Origin: JACKCP01 sp050253255
Lineage (GTDB): Bacteria > Desulfobacterota > Desulfobacteria > Desulfobacterales > JACKCP01
Assembly: GCA_050253255.1 (NCBI GenBank)
Contig: JBFWJK010000026.1
Location: forward strand, 1-26,601
DNA: 26,601 bases
Direction: 5' to 3'
The position numbers and the translations under genes are program-made. Shown in pieces: positions 7,104-15,879 of this stretch (its first letter is position 1; each line of letters starts with the position of its first letter). The notes beneath the pieces were generated by a model that made no database searches, was not told the origin of the DNA, and saw only the letters and a program-made list of their open reading frames with translations.

Positions 7104-7127
7104 AAATTAAAAGAATTATTTTAATTT
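7104..7127 (-). terminator. A/T-only terminator-like hairpin after the DUF2920 gene
   Basis: AAATTAAAA (7104-7112) and TTTTAATTT (7119-7127) form a perfect 9-bp stem with a 6-base loop, overlapping the stop codon of the DUF2920 gene. On the minus strand the stem is followed by more T residues. The stem has no G:C pairs, so termination would be weak. It may insulate the glycosylation operon from the flagellin promoter just downstream. Confidence 0.4.
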
Positions 7128-8290
7128 CAATTGATAGCCTCTAAACAACATCTGGGCTGCTTACTGCCTTCATAGTCAACAATATATTTCTGGGACTGAC
7201 ACAAAAATTCAAATCTATGCTTAAAATCATAATCTACAATAGTTTCTTCATTTATATGCTTTTCAATTCCATCATAGCAAATCTCAAAAAAACGTCTCAT
7301 GGAAACGCCCATCCCATGATTTAAATTTTTTATATACTCTCCATCAATATCATCTTTTTGAGAATAAACTTTAAAATCCACATGAAAACCTTCTTCTTTC
7401 ATATCCTGAACTAAAAGCTTTTTATCACCTGTGTTTGCTATAAAATCATTTTCAGCATGTATAAATTTATAAACAGTTTTTAAATTGCCAATTTCTTTCA
7501 TGACTCTCAAATGATGTCTTGGGAATGCCCTCATAATAAATCTGTCATGATTAAATCCATTTGGCATAAAAAGATATTGAGACCAGGGAGAGAGAACATT
7601 CAGTGCAATAAGTATGTTGGGAGAGTGTTGTAAAACAAATTCAGCTGAACCACTTTCACGCCCGGTAATATAGTTTAAATTTGGTTTTGCCCAGGAGGAG
7701 TTATCAAAAACAGCATTAAGAGTACGTGGTGCAAGCTTTGATATCAGATTTGCAATATATCCTCCATAAGAGCTTCCAATTGCATATATTTTTTTTGGTA
7801 TTTGAGGATAATTTATCAAAACATCATTTATTGAATAAATATGGTCAAGAGCTGGCAAAATACCAAAATTCTGATATTCATTTTTATCAGGATAAATTAA
7901 GCCTGGTATAACAACAGGCTCTTTTCTTCCTGGATTCATTTGGTTTAATTTTGCAAAAATAGTATCAATATTTTCATTATTTGTACACCCCGTAAGAGTC
8001 TGAAGAAGTTTTAAAACCCCCGGTTCAATATTAATTTTCCCCCCACTCGCAGGCCTGGAAAAAAAACAATGATAATCAACAGTTAGACAAGCCATTGAAA
8101 ACTTATCTGCAATATAACTTGAAAATTTTTTCCTATACTCTCCGGCATCTGCTCCAAATCCGGCTATATATACAACAAGACCTTTTACATTATTCTCGGG
8201 TATATTAATAAAATAATCTATTTTTCTTTTTAGATTGACATTAAATTCAAAATCCTGATGAGCTTTTATAGTTTTTTTTAATAGAACCAT
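7127..8290 (-). CDS. DUF2920 alpha/beta-hydrolase of the flagellar glycosylation locus
   Basis: This matches, by recalled pattern, the DUF2920 family found in Campylobacter flagellin glycosylation loci, whose function is not settled. From the ATG at 8290 (387 aa) it has a beta-rich N-terminus (FEFNVNLKRKIDYFINI) and an oxyanion-type GLVVYIAGFGA segment. A GSSYGG nucleophile elbow puts Ser at 174, with a candidate acid Asp282 in HAENDFIA and His325 in NLNHGMG, so a full Ser-Asp-His triad is visible. That supports an active esterase, deacylase or acyltransferase. The longer frame begins with TTG at 8338, overlaps the upstream gene and lacks a ribosome site. The context, directly behind a Maf transferase and nonulosonate genes, suggests it edits acyl groups on the flagellin sugar. 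No signal peptide is seen, so it is probably cytoplasmic. Confidence 0.75.
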   Translation of the reverse strand: MVLLKKTIKAHQDFEFNVNLKRKIDYFINIPENNVKGLVVYIAGFGADAGEYRKKFSSYIADKFSMACLTVDYHCFFSRPASGGKINIEPGVLKLLQTLTGCTNNENIDTIFAKLNQMNPGRKEPVVIPGLIYPDKNEYQNFGILPALDHIYSINDVLINYPQIPKKIYAIGSSYGGYIANLISKLAPRTLNAVFDNSSWAKPNLNYITGRESGSAEFVLQHSPNILIALNVLSPWSQYLFMPNGFNHDRFIMRAFPRHHLRVMKEIGNLKTVYKFIHAENDFIANTGDKKLLVQDMKEEGFHVDFKVYSQKDDIDGEYIKNLNHGMGVSMRRFFEICYDGIEKHINEETIVDYDFKHRFEFLCQSQKYIVDYEGSKQPRCCLEAIN

Positions 8291-8315
8291 ACAAAAAACA
8301 AACCTTTCAAAAAAT

Positions 8316-11168
8316 TCAAATACTATTATGTTTTTCAATCAAAAGTTTTATTTTATCCGCCATTTCAAAGTTGCCCAAATTTAAATTACACTGATAAAGA
8401 CCTTTAAGAGCCTCAATATCACTTCCATTAATTTTTAAGGCTTGTGTATAAAAATCCAAAGCTTCTGAATACATTTTATTAAGAATATATACTTCTGCCA
8501 CAGCTTTTTTAAGTTCAGGAACATTACCTGCAAGCCTGTCTGCCTCAATTATCTGATACAGAGCCTGTTCATAATTTCCTTCTGATTTATTAATCAGGGC
8601 AAGATGAATATAAGGTGAAGGTGAATTTGAAATTGAAGATGCCTGAATAAGGTAATTTTTTGCTTTTGATATTTCTTTTTTATTGAAATTATAAATTCCA
8701 AGAAGCTCCAATATGCTTGGATTCCCCGGATTCTGGGCTAAAAGAACCTCAAGAAAATCTAGGGCCTTGTCGAAATCTTGTTGAGAAATTTCTTCAATAT
8801 AGAGCAATGCATCATTTAATTCTTTGGTTATTACAGGAAGATATTCTTTATTTCTTTCCTCAAGAGATTCAAGCCACTTTTCTCCTGATTCTTTAAGTTT
8901 TTTAGCTTTTTTATTTTCAGGGTCAAGCTCCAAAATTTCTTTACAGATTTTTATTGCCCAGTGAGTTCTGTTGTTTGAGCCATATACTTTAAAGCCCTGA
9001 TCAAGATAAAGTCTTGCTTCAGAAAGTCTTTCTTCAGCAATATTTTCTTCCTGGTTTAAAAGATTTTTTATCAATTTATTTTCAGGGGCTAATTCTTCAG
9101 CCTTTTTAAAAAACTCAAGTGATTTTTTTGTTTGCAAAAGTCTGCTGAATACTTTACCAAGGCCTGCATAGGCCAAAAAATTATTTTCATCATATGCAAG
9201 AGCTTTTTTGTAAGCATTTTCAGCATCAACAAAATCCATAAATTCAAAAAATTCATCACCGAGTTTTGTTAAAAGCTGACTTTTTTCTTTTTCATTGTTT
9301 GAGTTGTTAATTTTATTTTGCAAATCCAATTCATTTTCAAGCCTTGATTTTAAATTTTTATAAATATCAAGAAGTTTTTTTACAGACTTTTGCCTTGATT
9401 CAAACCACTTCTTTATGAACCCCATTTCCTTTAAAACTTTTTCATTATCTGAAAGTTCGTCTATTTCAAGGTTCATATTGTATTCAAGGCATCTTAAATC
9501 AAGTTCGTCTTTTGCCAAAAGCTGAGAAACTGACGCAACAGATAAAGGAAGATGAGATTCATTGTCAAAATAATCACAAACAGCCCCAACTTTCTGGGGA
9601 TAATTATTTATTTTTTTGGGAGAAATTTTTTGTGTTTTTTCAGCCAGCTCTTTTCCTTTGCGAAATTTTTTTCTTAATTTTACAAGTTGTTCAATTTCTT
9701 TTTCCAAAATATCAATCAGCATATTTTTATCAGGCTTTTTGCTTTCCTGATATGCTTTGTAAATTATGTCTTTTTTGGGAATTTTATTTAAATTTAAGCT
9801 ATTGAAAAAAGGCTCCATTTCAATTTTTTCTGCTCCGCTAATTTTTACGCCTTTACTTGAATTGTAGAACTTTGCATTTGAATTTTTAATATAATCTTCA
9901 ATTATCATCCTCTGCGAGACCATCTGGCTTGCAGTTGCAACAGATTCACCTTTATAGCCTTTGGCCCAGATTATGGATTTAAAATCAAGAGTTGCAGACA
10001 TTGATGCTCCGTCAGCATAGGATTTAAAACCAACATAACCAAGATCAAGTCCTGAAAAAATTATTGAACTGCCTCCTGCAAACAAAGCCGCAAATAGCAT
10101 TAAGTGAGGGACAGCGTCCATTTTAGGAGGATCAACCCAGCCGTCCCATTCATTTTCAAGCATACTGAAAAGGCCGTATTTAGTTGTAACAAAAAATTTA
10201 ACCTGAGATTTATAAGGCTTGATTATCATGCTGGCACATTCATTATGATATAAAAAAGGTACGTCTTTTGTTTGGTCAAGATAATCTTTATATTTTGTAT
10301 AAGATATTTGATGATAGTCGACAGCTCCTGCAAGATCGGGCTTTATTCCATTTTTCAATAATACAGGAAGTGCAGTATCAACTGCAAAGATTGCCATATA
10401 ATCCTGATATTTTTTAATTATTTCTATATCATCTTTAAGTGAGGGACCTGCACCTACAACAAGAACAGGTTTGTCCTTGAAAATATCTTTAATAGAATAC
10501 AAATTGGCAGAATTTATAGTTGTAGTAAGGTTTTTCATTGAGTTTTCAAAAAATACAGGGCCGGTTCCAGCCACTGTATTAACGCTCATTTTATACTGAC
10601 TAACCTGTTCTCTGACATTTTTTGCAATATTGTCAAAAAGCTCAGGGTTTATTTTTCTTTCTGGTTCATAAAAACTTATTTTTATACCTTTGACCCACAA
10701 AGCTGTGTCAAAATTGTTTTGTGGAAAAACATAGCTAAGATTAAAGTCTGTTCCAAGAAGAAAATAAAAACTGTCACTGAAAATTTCTTCAGTCAAATCC
10801 ACTGCTTCAAGAGCCTTTTTAAAAACAGAAATATATGGTTCGATAATAACAATTTTTAAAAACCTGATTTCCCTTTTTGAAATTTCCCTTAAAAGGTATC
10901 CAAGGCCCATTCCAACAACAAATCTTACTTCTCCAACTGAGAGTTCAAGGTCATCTGCAACATCTTGTGCTTCTTTTTGCGGATTAAAAGAATTGTTTAT
11001 ACTTACTATTCCACGGCCTTTTACATTGGCGTTAAGTCCATAAAAATTATTATTTTCTTTGAGCTCAAGTTCAACGTCGTTATTTTCATGGGATAAAATT
11101 TTGTCGTAATAGACAGGATATTTCTGCTTTAGTGCATTAAGGTTGTTCTGATATATAGAATTTTCCAA
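8316..11168 (-). CDS. Maf-type flagellin glycosyltransferase with C-terminal TPR array
   Basis: Maf (motility accessory factor, DUF115/MptE-like) proteins transfer nonulosonic acids onto Ser/Thr of flagellin before export. The 950-residue product has a Rossmann-like start with VGMGLGY at 85-91 and an IIEP motif near 107. The DUF115 core follows, with VVGAGPSL at 237-244, FAVDTALPVLLKNGIKPD at about 261-278 and FSGLDLGY at 371-378. A charged helical linker covers about 480-620. Tetratricopeptide-like helices fill about 636-945, including NAYKKALAYDENNFLAYAGLG and EALDFYTQALKINGSDIEAL. The start is TTG with AAGGAG five to six bases upstream. The TPR half is unusual relative to compact Mafs and may dock flagellin or chaperones. 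It is co-directional with neuA upstream (27-bp gap) and DUF2920 downstream. Confidence 0.88.
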   Translation of the reverse strand: MENSIYQNNLNALKQKYPVYYDKILSHENNDVELELKENNNFYGLNANVKGRGIVSINNSFNPQKEAQDVADDLELSVGEVRFVVGMGLGYLLREISKREIRFLKIVIIEPYISVFKKALEAVDLTEEIFSDSFYFLLGTDFNLSYVFPQNNFDTALWVKGIKISFYEPERKINPELFDNIAKNVREQVSQYKMSVNTVAGTGPVFFENSMKNLTTTINSANLYSIKDIFKDKPVLVVGAGPSLKDDIEIIKKYQDYMAIFAVDTALPVLLKNGIKPDLAGAVDYHQISYTKYKDYLDQTKDVPFLYHNECASMIIKPYKSQVKFFVTTKYGLFSMLENEWDGWVDPPKMDAVPHLMLFAALFAGGSSIIFSGLDLGYVGFKSYADGASMSATLDFKSIIWAKGYKGESVATASQMVSQRMIIEDYIKNSNAKFYNSSKGVKISGAEKIEMEPFFNSLNLNKIPKKDIIYKAYQESKKPDKNMLIDILEKEIEQLVKLRKKFRKGKELAEKTQKISPKKINNYPQKVGAVCDYFDNESHLPLSVASVSQLLAKDELDLRCLEYNMNLEIDELSDNEKVLKEMGFIKKWFESRQKSVKKLLDIYKNLKSRLENELDLQNKINNSNNEKEKSQLLTKLGDEFFEFMDFVDAENAYKKALAYDENNFLAYAGLGKVFSRLLQTKKSLEFFKKAEELAPENKLIKNLLNQEENIAEERLSEARLYLDQGFKVYGSNNRTHWAIKICKEILELDPENKKAKKLKESGEKWLESLEERNKEYLPVITKELNDALLYIEEISQQDFDKALDFLEVLLAQNPGNPSILELLGIYNFNKKEISKAKNYLIQASSISNSPSPYIHLALINKSEGNYEQALYQIIEADRLAGNVPELKKAVAEVYILNKMYSEALDFYTQALKINGSDIEALKGLYQCNLNLGNFEMADKIKLLIEKHNSI

Positions 11169-11195
11169 AAAAACTCCTTATAAAAAATTAAAAGA

Positions 11196-11888
11196 TCAGT
11201 TATTTGATCTTTTTTGAAGGTATGTTTCCACTAATAAAAAATCAAATTCTGTATCAAGATCAAAAGACCTTTCTGCAGGCATTACATAGGAAGCTGTATA
11301 TTCCGAGTAAAAACTTTTGTTTTCTTTAAACCAGTCTGCATAGGCAACTGCAACCGCACCATTTGGAATATATACATCAGGCAGATCCTGGCGCCTTTTA
11401 TTAAAAAACTCTCTGCCCATCAGCGGATCGAAAAAACCGTTTTTAAGCTTGAACATCCAGTATGGATTTTTTGAAGGCATACATGAGGAAATACAGGCTT
11501 TGACTCCTTCTAAAGCACATCTGGAAATGCATGAATCAACATCATCTGAGTTTACAAGAGGTGAAGTCACCTGAAGACAGACCAGCAGATCATAATTTTC
11601 AACATTTTCCATGGCATGAATCAGTACATCATTAGTCGAAGAATTATCCTGAGCAAGATGATCCGGACGCTTAAACGGGACATCACACCCTGCTTTTATG
11701 GCATTCCCGATAATTTCATCACTGTCTGAAGATAAAATATAACGGTCGATATATTTACTCCTGCTTGCCACATCTACAGTTCTTTCAACCAGAGTTTTAC
11801 CTCCGATTTTTCTTAAATTCTTATTTAAAACCCCTTTTGAACCTCCTCTGGCAGGAATGACCGCAAGAACACTTAAATTTTTATACAC
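11196..11888 (-). CDS. neuA: CMP-nonulosonate cytidylyltransferase (NeuA/LegF type)
   Basis: It activates a nonulosonic acid with CTP to the CMP-sugar used by the Maf transferase. The 230-residue product opens with the family nucleotide-binding motif IPARGGSKG at 11-19 and has KNLRKIGGKTLVERTV, an SSDSDEI segment and LQVTSPL. The length fits NeuA/LegF/PseF. The start is GTG with GGAGGG four bases before, the reason for choosing it. It lies 13 bp behind the ptmE-like gene. Sequence alone does not separate N-acetylneuraminate from legionaminate or pseudaminate specificity. The neighbouring ptmE-like gene favours legionaminate. Confidence 0.88.
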   Translation of the reverse strand: MYKNLSVLAVIPARGGSKGVLNKNLRKIGGKTLVERTVDVASRSKYIDRYILSSDSDEIIGNAIKAGCDVPFKRPDHLAQDNSSTNDVLIHAMENVENYDLLVCLQVTSPLVNSDDVDSCISRCALEGVKACISSCMPSKNPYWMFKLKNGFFDPLMGREFFNKRRQDLPDVYIPNGAVAVAYADWFKENKSFYSEYTASYVMPAERSFDLDTEFDFLLVETYLQKRSNN

Positions 11889-11901
11889 TTATCCCTCCGG
11901 C

Positions 11902-12954
11902 TCAGTTTGAAAAAATCTGAGCATATTCGTAATTCGCTGTTTCAAAATCCTGGAGTCTTCCAATATCAACCCAGTATTCTTTAATCGGGAAGACGCCGGT
12001 CTTCATATTTTTTTCAACAATCACTCTGAACAAATCAGTCATATCGTAATAATCATTTTCCGGAATTATTTTTTTAAGCTCAGGATTTAATACATAAATT
12101 CCTGCATTTACAAAAAATTTATGCACTGGTTTTTCCTCAATGGAATTTAAAATGGAGCCGTCAATATTTACAACTCCATAAGGTATCTGCATTTCATAAT
12201 TCCTGACGCACATGGTGGCCGCATGATTATTCTCTTTATGAAAATCGAGAAGCTGACCAAAATTAACTTTTGTTAGTAAATCACCATTCATTACAATCAT
12301 TGGATTTTCAAAAGTTTCATTCAAAAGAGAAAGGCTTCCCGCAGTTCCAAGTTTTTTATCTTCTTCAATATATTTAACCGATACACCCCAGTTAGAGCCG
12401 TCAGAGAAATAATCCCTTATCATTTGCCCTTTGTAATTTATGGAAAAATAAAAATTATCAAAACCTTCTGCAATAAAATTATCAAGGATTATTTCAAGAA
12501 TAGGTTTACCGCCGATCTTAAGAAGGGGTTTCGGGCAGTCATTTGTAAGAGGTCTGAGTCTTGTTCCAAGGCCGCCCGCCATTATTATAACAGGATTTCT
12601 TTTGAGGTTCTGACCAAGAAGTTCTTTTGATACCACTAAATTTATGAGCTTTGAATTTTCATCTAACACAGGAATCTGTTTTATACCAAACCTTTTCATC
12701 AAAGCTTTTACTGCAAAATCATTCATCTTCGATGTAGCAACATGTGGATTTTTATTGGCCACCTGCTCAATTTTACCATCGAGCCCGATGCCTCGTAAAA
12801 GGCCTCTTCTTATATCACCGTCAGTGACAGTTCCTAGAAGCCTGCCTTCATCATCAGTTACAAGAGCTATCTGAATTGCTGACTTATCAATTATATCTAC
12901 TACTTTTTTTATTGAATCATCAGGATTTACTGCTACTTTTTTCCAGTCGGCCAT
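11902..12954 (-). CDS. ptmE: CBS-domain sugar-phosphate nucleotidyltransferase (PtmE-like)
   Basis: PtmE of Campylobacter jejuni is a glucosamine-1-phosphate guanylyltransferase that makes the GDP-sugar entering legionaminic acid synthesis. The 350-residue product has two CBS repeats at about 1-115, with GTVTDGDIRRGLL at 41-53. A nucleotidyltransferase domain follows from about residue 121, with IMAGGLGTRLRPLT at 124-137, PKPLLKIGGKP and NGDLLTKV. The order and length match PtmE. I start it at the ATG at 12954, where GAGGA lies seven bases upstream. The longer frame from 12981 begins with TTG and has no ribosome site. A 103-bp gap, with no clear promoter, separates it from the preceding neuC. 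Other CBS-nucleotidyltransferases make different NDP-sugars, so substrate is inferred. Confidence 0.72.
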   Translation of the reverse strand: MADWKKVAVNPDDSIKKVVDIIDKSAIQIALVTDDEGRLLGTVTDGDIRRGLLRGIGLDGKIEQVANKNPHVATSKMNDFAVKALMKRFGIKQIPVLDENSKLINLVVSKELLGQNLKRNPVIIMAGGLGTRLRPLTNDCPKPLLKIGGKPILEIILDNFIAEGFDNFYFSINYKGQMIRDYFSDGSNWGVSVKYIEEDKKLGTAGSLSLLNETFENPMIVMNGDLLTKVNFGQLLDFHKENNHAATMCVRNYEMQIPYGVVNIDGSILNSIEEKPVHKFFVNAGIYVLNPELKKIIPENDYYDMTDLFRVIVEKNMKTGVFPIKEYWVDIGRLQDFETANYEYAQIFSN

Positions 12955-13057
12955 GGTATTTTCCTCATAAAATAAAGTCAAATTTTATAAAAATGAATCG
13001 ACATACAGGGCTAAGGACTTAAGTAGAAAGACTTACATAAAAAAATAAGCAGAACCT

Positions 13058-14230
13058 TCACTCTGATTTAAAACAATCGTAAAAACCTTTTTTTATAAAA
13101 CTTTCAGATGAAAAATCAGTTCTTTCAATAATATTAATAATTTTTTCAGCAGTATCACCTTCCCCATAAGGATTGACCATATTTTCAATCTTTTTCTTAA
13201 ATTCTAAAGAAAGAGCCTTTTCAACAGCTCTTTCAATAGACTTTTTTTTGCACTCACAGTCAATTATATTATCTGCACTAAACCTTCCTGCCTGACGATC
13301 TCCAATATTTACAACAGGAGTTTTAAAATATGGACTTTCAATTATTCCGCTTGAAGAATTCCCAATAATCAATGAGCAATACTTCATTGCCCCAAGATAT
13401 GCTCTCTGCCCAAGATTTTTTACAAGAATCAGTTTTCGTGGGTAATTTTCTGAAAAATTTTTTAAGGCATTAAATATATGGCTGTTTCCTGCGTCAGCAT
13501 TTGGCATTGTAGCAACAATGCAAAAATCAAAATTGTATATTGCTTCAAGTATTTCATTAATCTGTTTTCCAGAAGTTAAGTAATCATCGCGGGTTACGGG
13601 ATGATAGGTCAACAGTGCAGTTTTTTTTCTAAAATCTGCTCCTGTAATACTATTTAATTCGTCAATCCCGGGCAACTTTGTATTTTTTATATTATCAATA
13701 CCTATTGCACCAACATTAAATACTTTGTCAGGGAATTCACCCATCTGTATTATTCGTTTTCTGTATATTTCCAATGATGCAAAATGAAGTGAAGATATTT
13801 TTGTTACAGAATGCCGTACAGAATCATCCACAGCACCTTTTGTTACTTCCCCCCCATGAATATGAGCAACAGGGATTTTATAAATAACAGCTGGAATTGC
13901 GGCGCAGAAAAGTTCGTATCTGTCACCAAGCAGAACTAAAACATCGGGCCTGTTTTTTAAAAAAACTTCTGAAAAGCCCTGAATTCCAATCGATATTGAA
14001 CTGCATATATCTTTTTCTGTATCAGATTCAATTTTAAGATCAACTTTATAATCAACTGCTATATTGTCATTTTTTATCAAATCAAGTGTATAACCATGAA
14101 ACTTTGAAAGATGGGAACCTGTTGCACAAAGGATTAAATTTAATTCTTCACTTTTTTCAATTTTTTTTATCAATGGATACAAAAGACCATAATCCGCACG
14201 ACCAGTTGTTACAACCATTACATTCTTCAT
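13058..14230 (-). CDS. neuC: Hydrolysing NDP-sugar 2-epimerase (NeuC/LegG type)
   Basis: It releases NDP and inverts C2 to give ManNAc (NeuC) or 2,4-diacetamido-2,4,6-trideoxymannose (LegG), the substrate of the nonulosonate synthase next door. The 390-residue product has the GT-B-like 2-epimerase fold: TTGRADYGLLYPL at 8-20, LGDRYELF near 110, HIHGGEVTKGAVDDSVRHS around 124-142 and the C-terminal nucleotide site GNSSSGIIESP. AAGGA five bases before the ATG overlaps the stop of neuB, only 8 bp away. Motifs do not tell NeuC from LegG. Confidence 0.88.
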   Translation of the reverse strand: MKNVMVVTTGRADYGLLYPLIKKIEKSEELNLILCATGSHLSKFHGYTLDLIKNDNIAVDYKVDLKIESDTEKDICSSISIGIQGFSEVFLKNRPDVLVLLGDRYELFCAAIPAVIYKIPVAHIHGGEVTKGAVDDSVRHSVTKISSLHFASLEIYRKRIIQMGEFPDKVFNVGAIGIDNIKNTKLPGIDELNSITGADFRKKTALLTYHPVTRDDYLTSGKQINEILEAIYNFDFCIVATMPNADAGNSHIFNALKNFSENYPRKLILVKNLGQRAYLGAMKYCSLIIGNSSSGIIESPYFKTPVVNIGDRQAGRFSADNIIDCECKKKSIERAVEKALSLEFKKKIENMVNPYGEGDTAEKIINIIERTDFSSESFIKKGFYDCFKSE

Positions 14231-14238
14231 GTCTGTCC

Positions 14239-15261
14239 TTAAACTTGTATCTGTTCGTCTTTTATATAATCTTTGGAAGATTTTTTACCCACTATCATAT
14301 TCCAGAGCATTGGTGAAAGTCCTGTGCCCGGTCTTTTAAGAGTCAGATTTTCAGGAGTAAAAACCTCACCCTTTTTTATATCTTTTGATGCAACAATGCT
14401 TTTTCTGACTATTTTTATATTTTTTTGCTCAGATCTGGAAGGTGTTTTCACCCCATCTCCAAAAGCAGCTTCAATATTTCTTACAGACCTCACCATTTCC
14501 TTCAACGACTCCGGAGTAAGCGAAGCCTTATGATCAGGCCCTTCCATATCAGGATCAAGGGTAAAATGTTTCTCAATAACTTCTGCCCCAAGAGCCGCTG
14601 CTGCAATTGGAACTTCAATGCCAAGGGTATGATCTGAATACCCGACTTTTATCCCGGGAAATGCACTTTTTATTGTAATCATGGCTTTAAGGTTCACATC
14701 TTCAAAAGGAGTGGGGTATTCTGTATTGCAATGTAATACTGTAATTTTTGAGATATCTGTTCCGGAAGCTGTTAAAAGATTTAAGGCCTCTTCAATTTCT
14801 CCAAGAGTGCTCATTCCTGTGGAAAGAATGACTTCTTTATTTAGTTTTCCAATTTTTTCAAGATAAGGATAATTTACAATTTCACCTGATGGAATTTTCA
14901 AAGGAAAAGCATCAATTTGTGCAAGAAAATCTATTGAATCATTGTCAAAGGGGCTTGCCATGAATTTTATTTTTTTTTCATGACAATAATTGCTTAGTTC
15001 AATAAATTCGTTTTCACCGAACTCCAGTTTTTTCAGCATTTCATACTGTGATGTATTTTGGTTTAAATTTTTTTTCTGATAATCTGCCATATCAGCGTTT
15101 TTGAAAACAAGCTTGTCAGCCTTGAAAGCCTGAAATTTTACAGCATCTGCTCCGGCAGCGGCTGCTTCGTCTATCATTTTTTTTGCCGTTTCAAGATTCC
15201 CGTTGTGGTTTACTCCGGCTTCCGCAATTATAAAAACTTTTGTTCTGATCTGCTCAGGCAT
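14239..15261 (-). CDS. neuB: Nonulosonate synthase (NeuB/LegI type)
   Basis: It condenses phosphoenolpyruvate with a 6-carbon N-acyl sugar to give a 9-carbon nonulosonic acid. The 340-residue product has a TIM-barrel synthase domain, with IAEAGVNHNGN at 12-22, DAVKFQAF, KIPSGEIVNYP, LSTGMST, HCNTEYPTPFEDVNL and EKHFTLD. A C-terminal SAF/antifreeze-like lid covers about 280-340 (RKSIVASKDIKKGEVFTPENLTLKRP, motif region). The HCNTEYP variant resembles legionaminate synthases more than HCTNIYP of sialate synthases, which is suggestive only. It is the first gene of the minus-strand glycosylation operon. The ribosome site is weak (GGAT about 10 bases upstream). Confidence 0.9.
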   Translation of the reverse strand: MPEQIRTKVFIIAEAGVNHNGNLETAKKMIDEAAAAGADAVKFQAFKADKLVFKNADMADYQKKNLNQNTSQYEMLKKLEFGENEFIELSNYCHEKKIKFMASPFDNDSIDFLAQIDAFPLKIPSGEIVNYPYLEKIGKLNKEVILSTGMSTLGEIEEALNLLTASGTDISKITVLHCNTEYPTPFEDVNLKAMITIKSAFPGIKVGYSDHTLGIEVPIAAAALGAEVIEKHFTLDPDMEGPDHKASLTPESLKEMVRSVRNIEAAFGDGVKTPSRSEQKNIKIVRKSIVASKDIKKGEVFTPENLTLKRPGTGLSPMLWNMIVGKKSSKDYIKDEQIQV

Positions 15262-15297
15262 GATAAAAATCCGGTTTAAGATTATTTGGTTGTTTTT

Positions 15298-15323
15298 ATA
15301 TCGGTAGTCAGATAATTTTTTTA
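15298..15323 (-). promoter_or_regulatory. Sigma-28-like promoter candidate for the glycosylation operon
   Basis: On the minus strand TAAA (15320-15323) and ACCGATAT (15298-15305) are 14 bases apart and end 37 bp before neuB. The elements resemble FliA sites but the spacing is one base short and the last base of the -10 differs. If real, flagellin and its glycosylation genes would share a sigma factor. The remaining divergent gap 15262-15401 is AT-rich with nothing else clear. Confidence 0.35.
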
Positions 15324-15401
15324 AATTGAGTATTTCAGAATAATCCCATAAAAATTAATTTTATACAATTTTTTTACACTGGGTTAAAGGAAAGGATAAA
15401 A

Positions 15402-15767
15402 ATGTCAGATTTAAATGATCCAAGAGTTTTATTTGCCGCAGAAAGAACTCTTATGGCCTGGAACAGAACAAGCATATCTCTTATGGCATTTGGATTTGTA
15501 ATTGAAAGATTCGGCCTTTTTCTCAAAATCGTGGGCAGACAGGAAATGACTTTTCTTCACAGACAGTTTTCATTTTATATGGGAGTTTCATTCATTCTCC
15601 TGGGTTCCTTTATTTCACTTTATTCAATTATTCAGCACATACGCATATTAAGGAGCATAAAACCTGTTGAAATACCGGAAGGATACAAGCTATGGGCAGG
15701 AATATTCATCAATTGCGTTCTTGGTATTTTAGGCCTTGCTCTCGGATGTTATCTTTCATTTATTTAA
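15402..15767 (+). CDS. DUF202 family membrane protein
   Basis: The protein is a 121-residue integral inner-membrane protein of the DUF202/YidH family, whose function is not known. It carries the family N-terminal signature DPRVLFAAERTLMAWNRTSISLM (core AERTLMAWNRT at about 12-22). Three hydrophobic helices lie at about 25-42, 57-78 and 97-119. AAAGGA lies seven bases before the ATG. It is divergent from the glycosylation operon and followed, after 112 bp, by an unrelated flavoprotein. Nothing in the context indicates a role. Confidence 0.85.
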   Translation: MSDLNDPRVLFAAERTLMAWNRTSISLMAFGFVIERFGLFLKIVGRQEMTFLHRQFSFYMGVSFILLGSFISLYSIIQHIRILRSIKPVEIPEGYKLWAGIFINCVLGILGLALGCYLSFI

Positions 15768-15879
15768 GAGGAGAAAAATTCTCATTTTCCGGCAGTTTAA
15801 ACAAAACATAAGACTCCTTAGCCTGCTGAGCAGCAATCCTTTTTTAAATTAATTTCATGTTTTTAGAAAGCAGACCCAA

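Noticed and set aside
15768..15879. Short stems (GAGAA/TTCTC, CTGC/GCAG followed by CCTTTTTT) between the DUF202 and flavoprotein genes
   Set aside because: Stems of four to five pairs are too weak to call a terminator.
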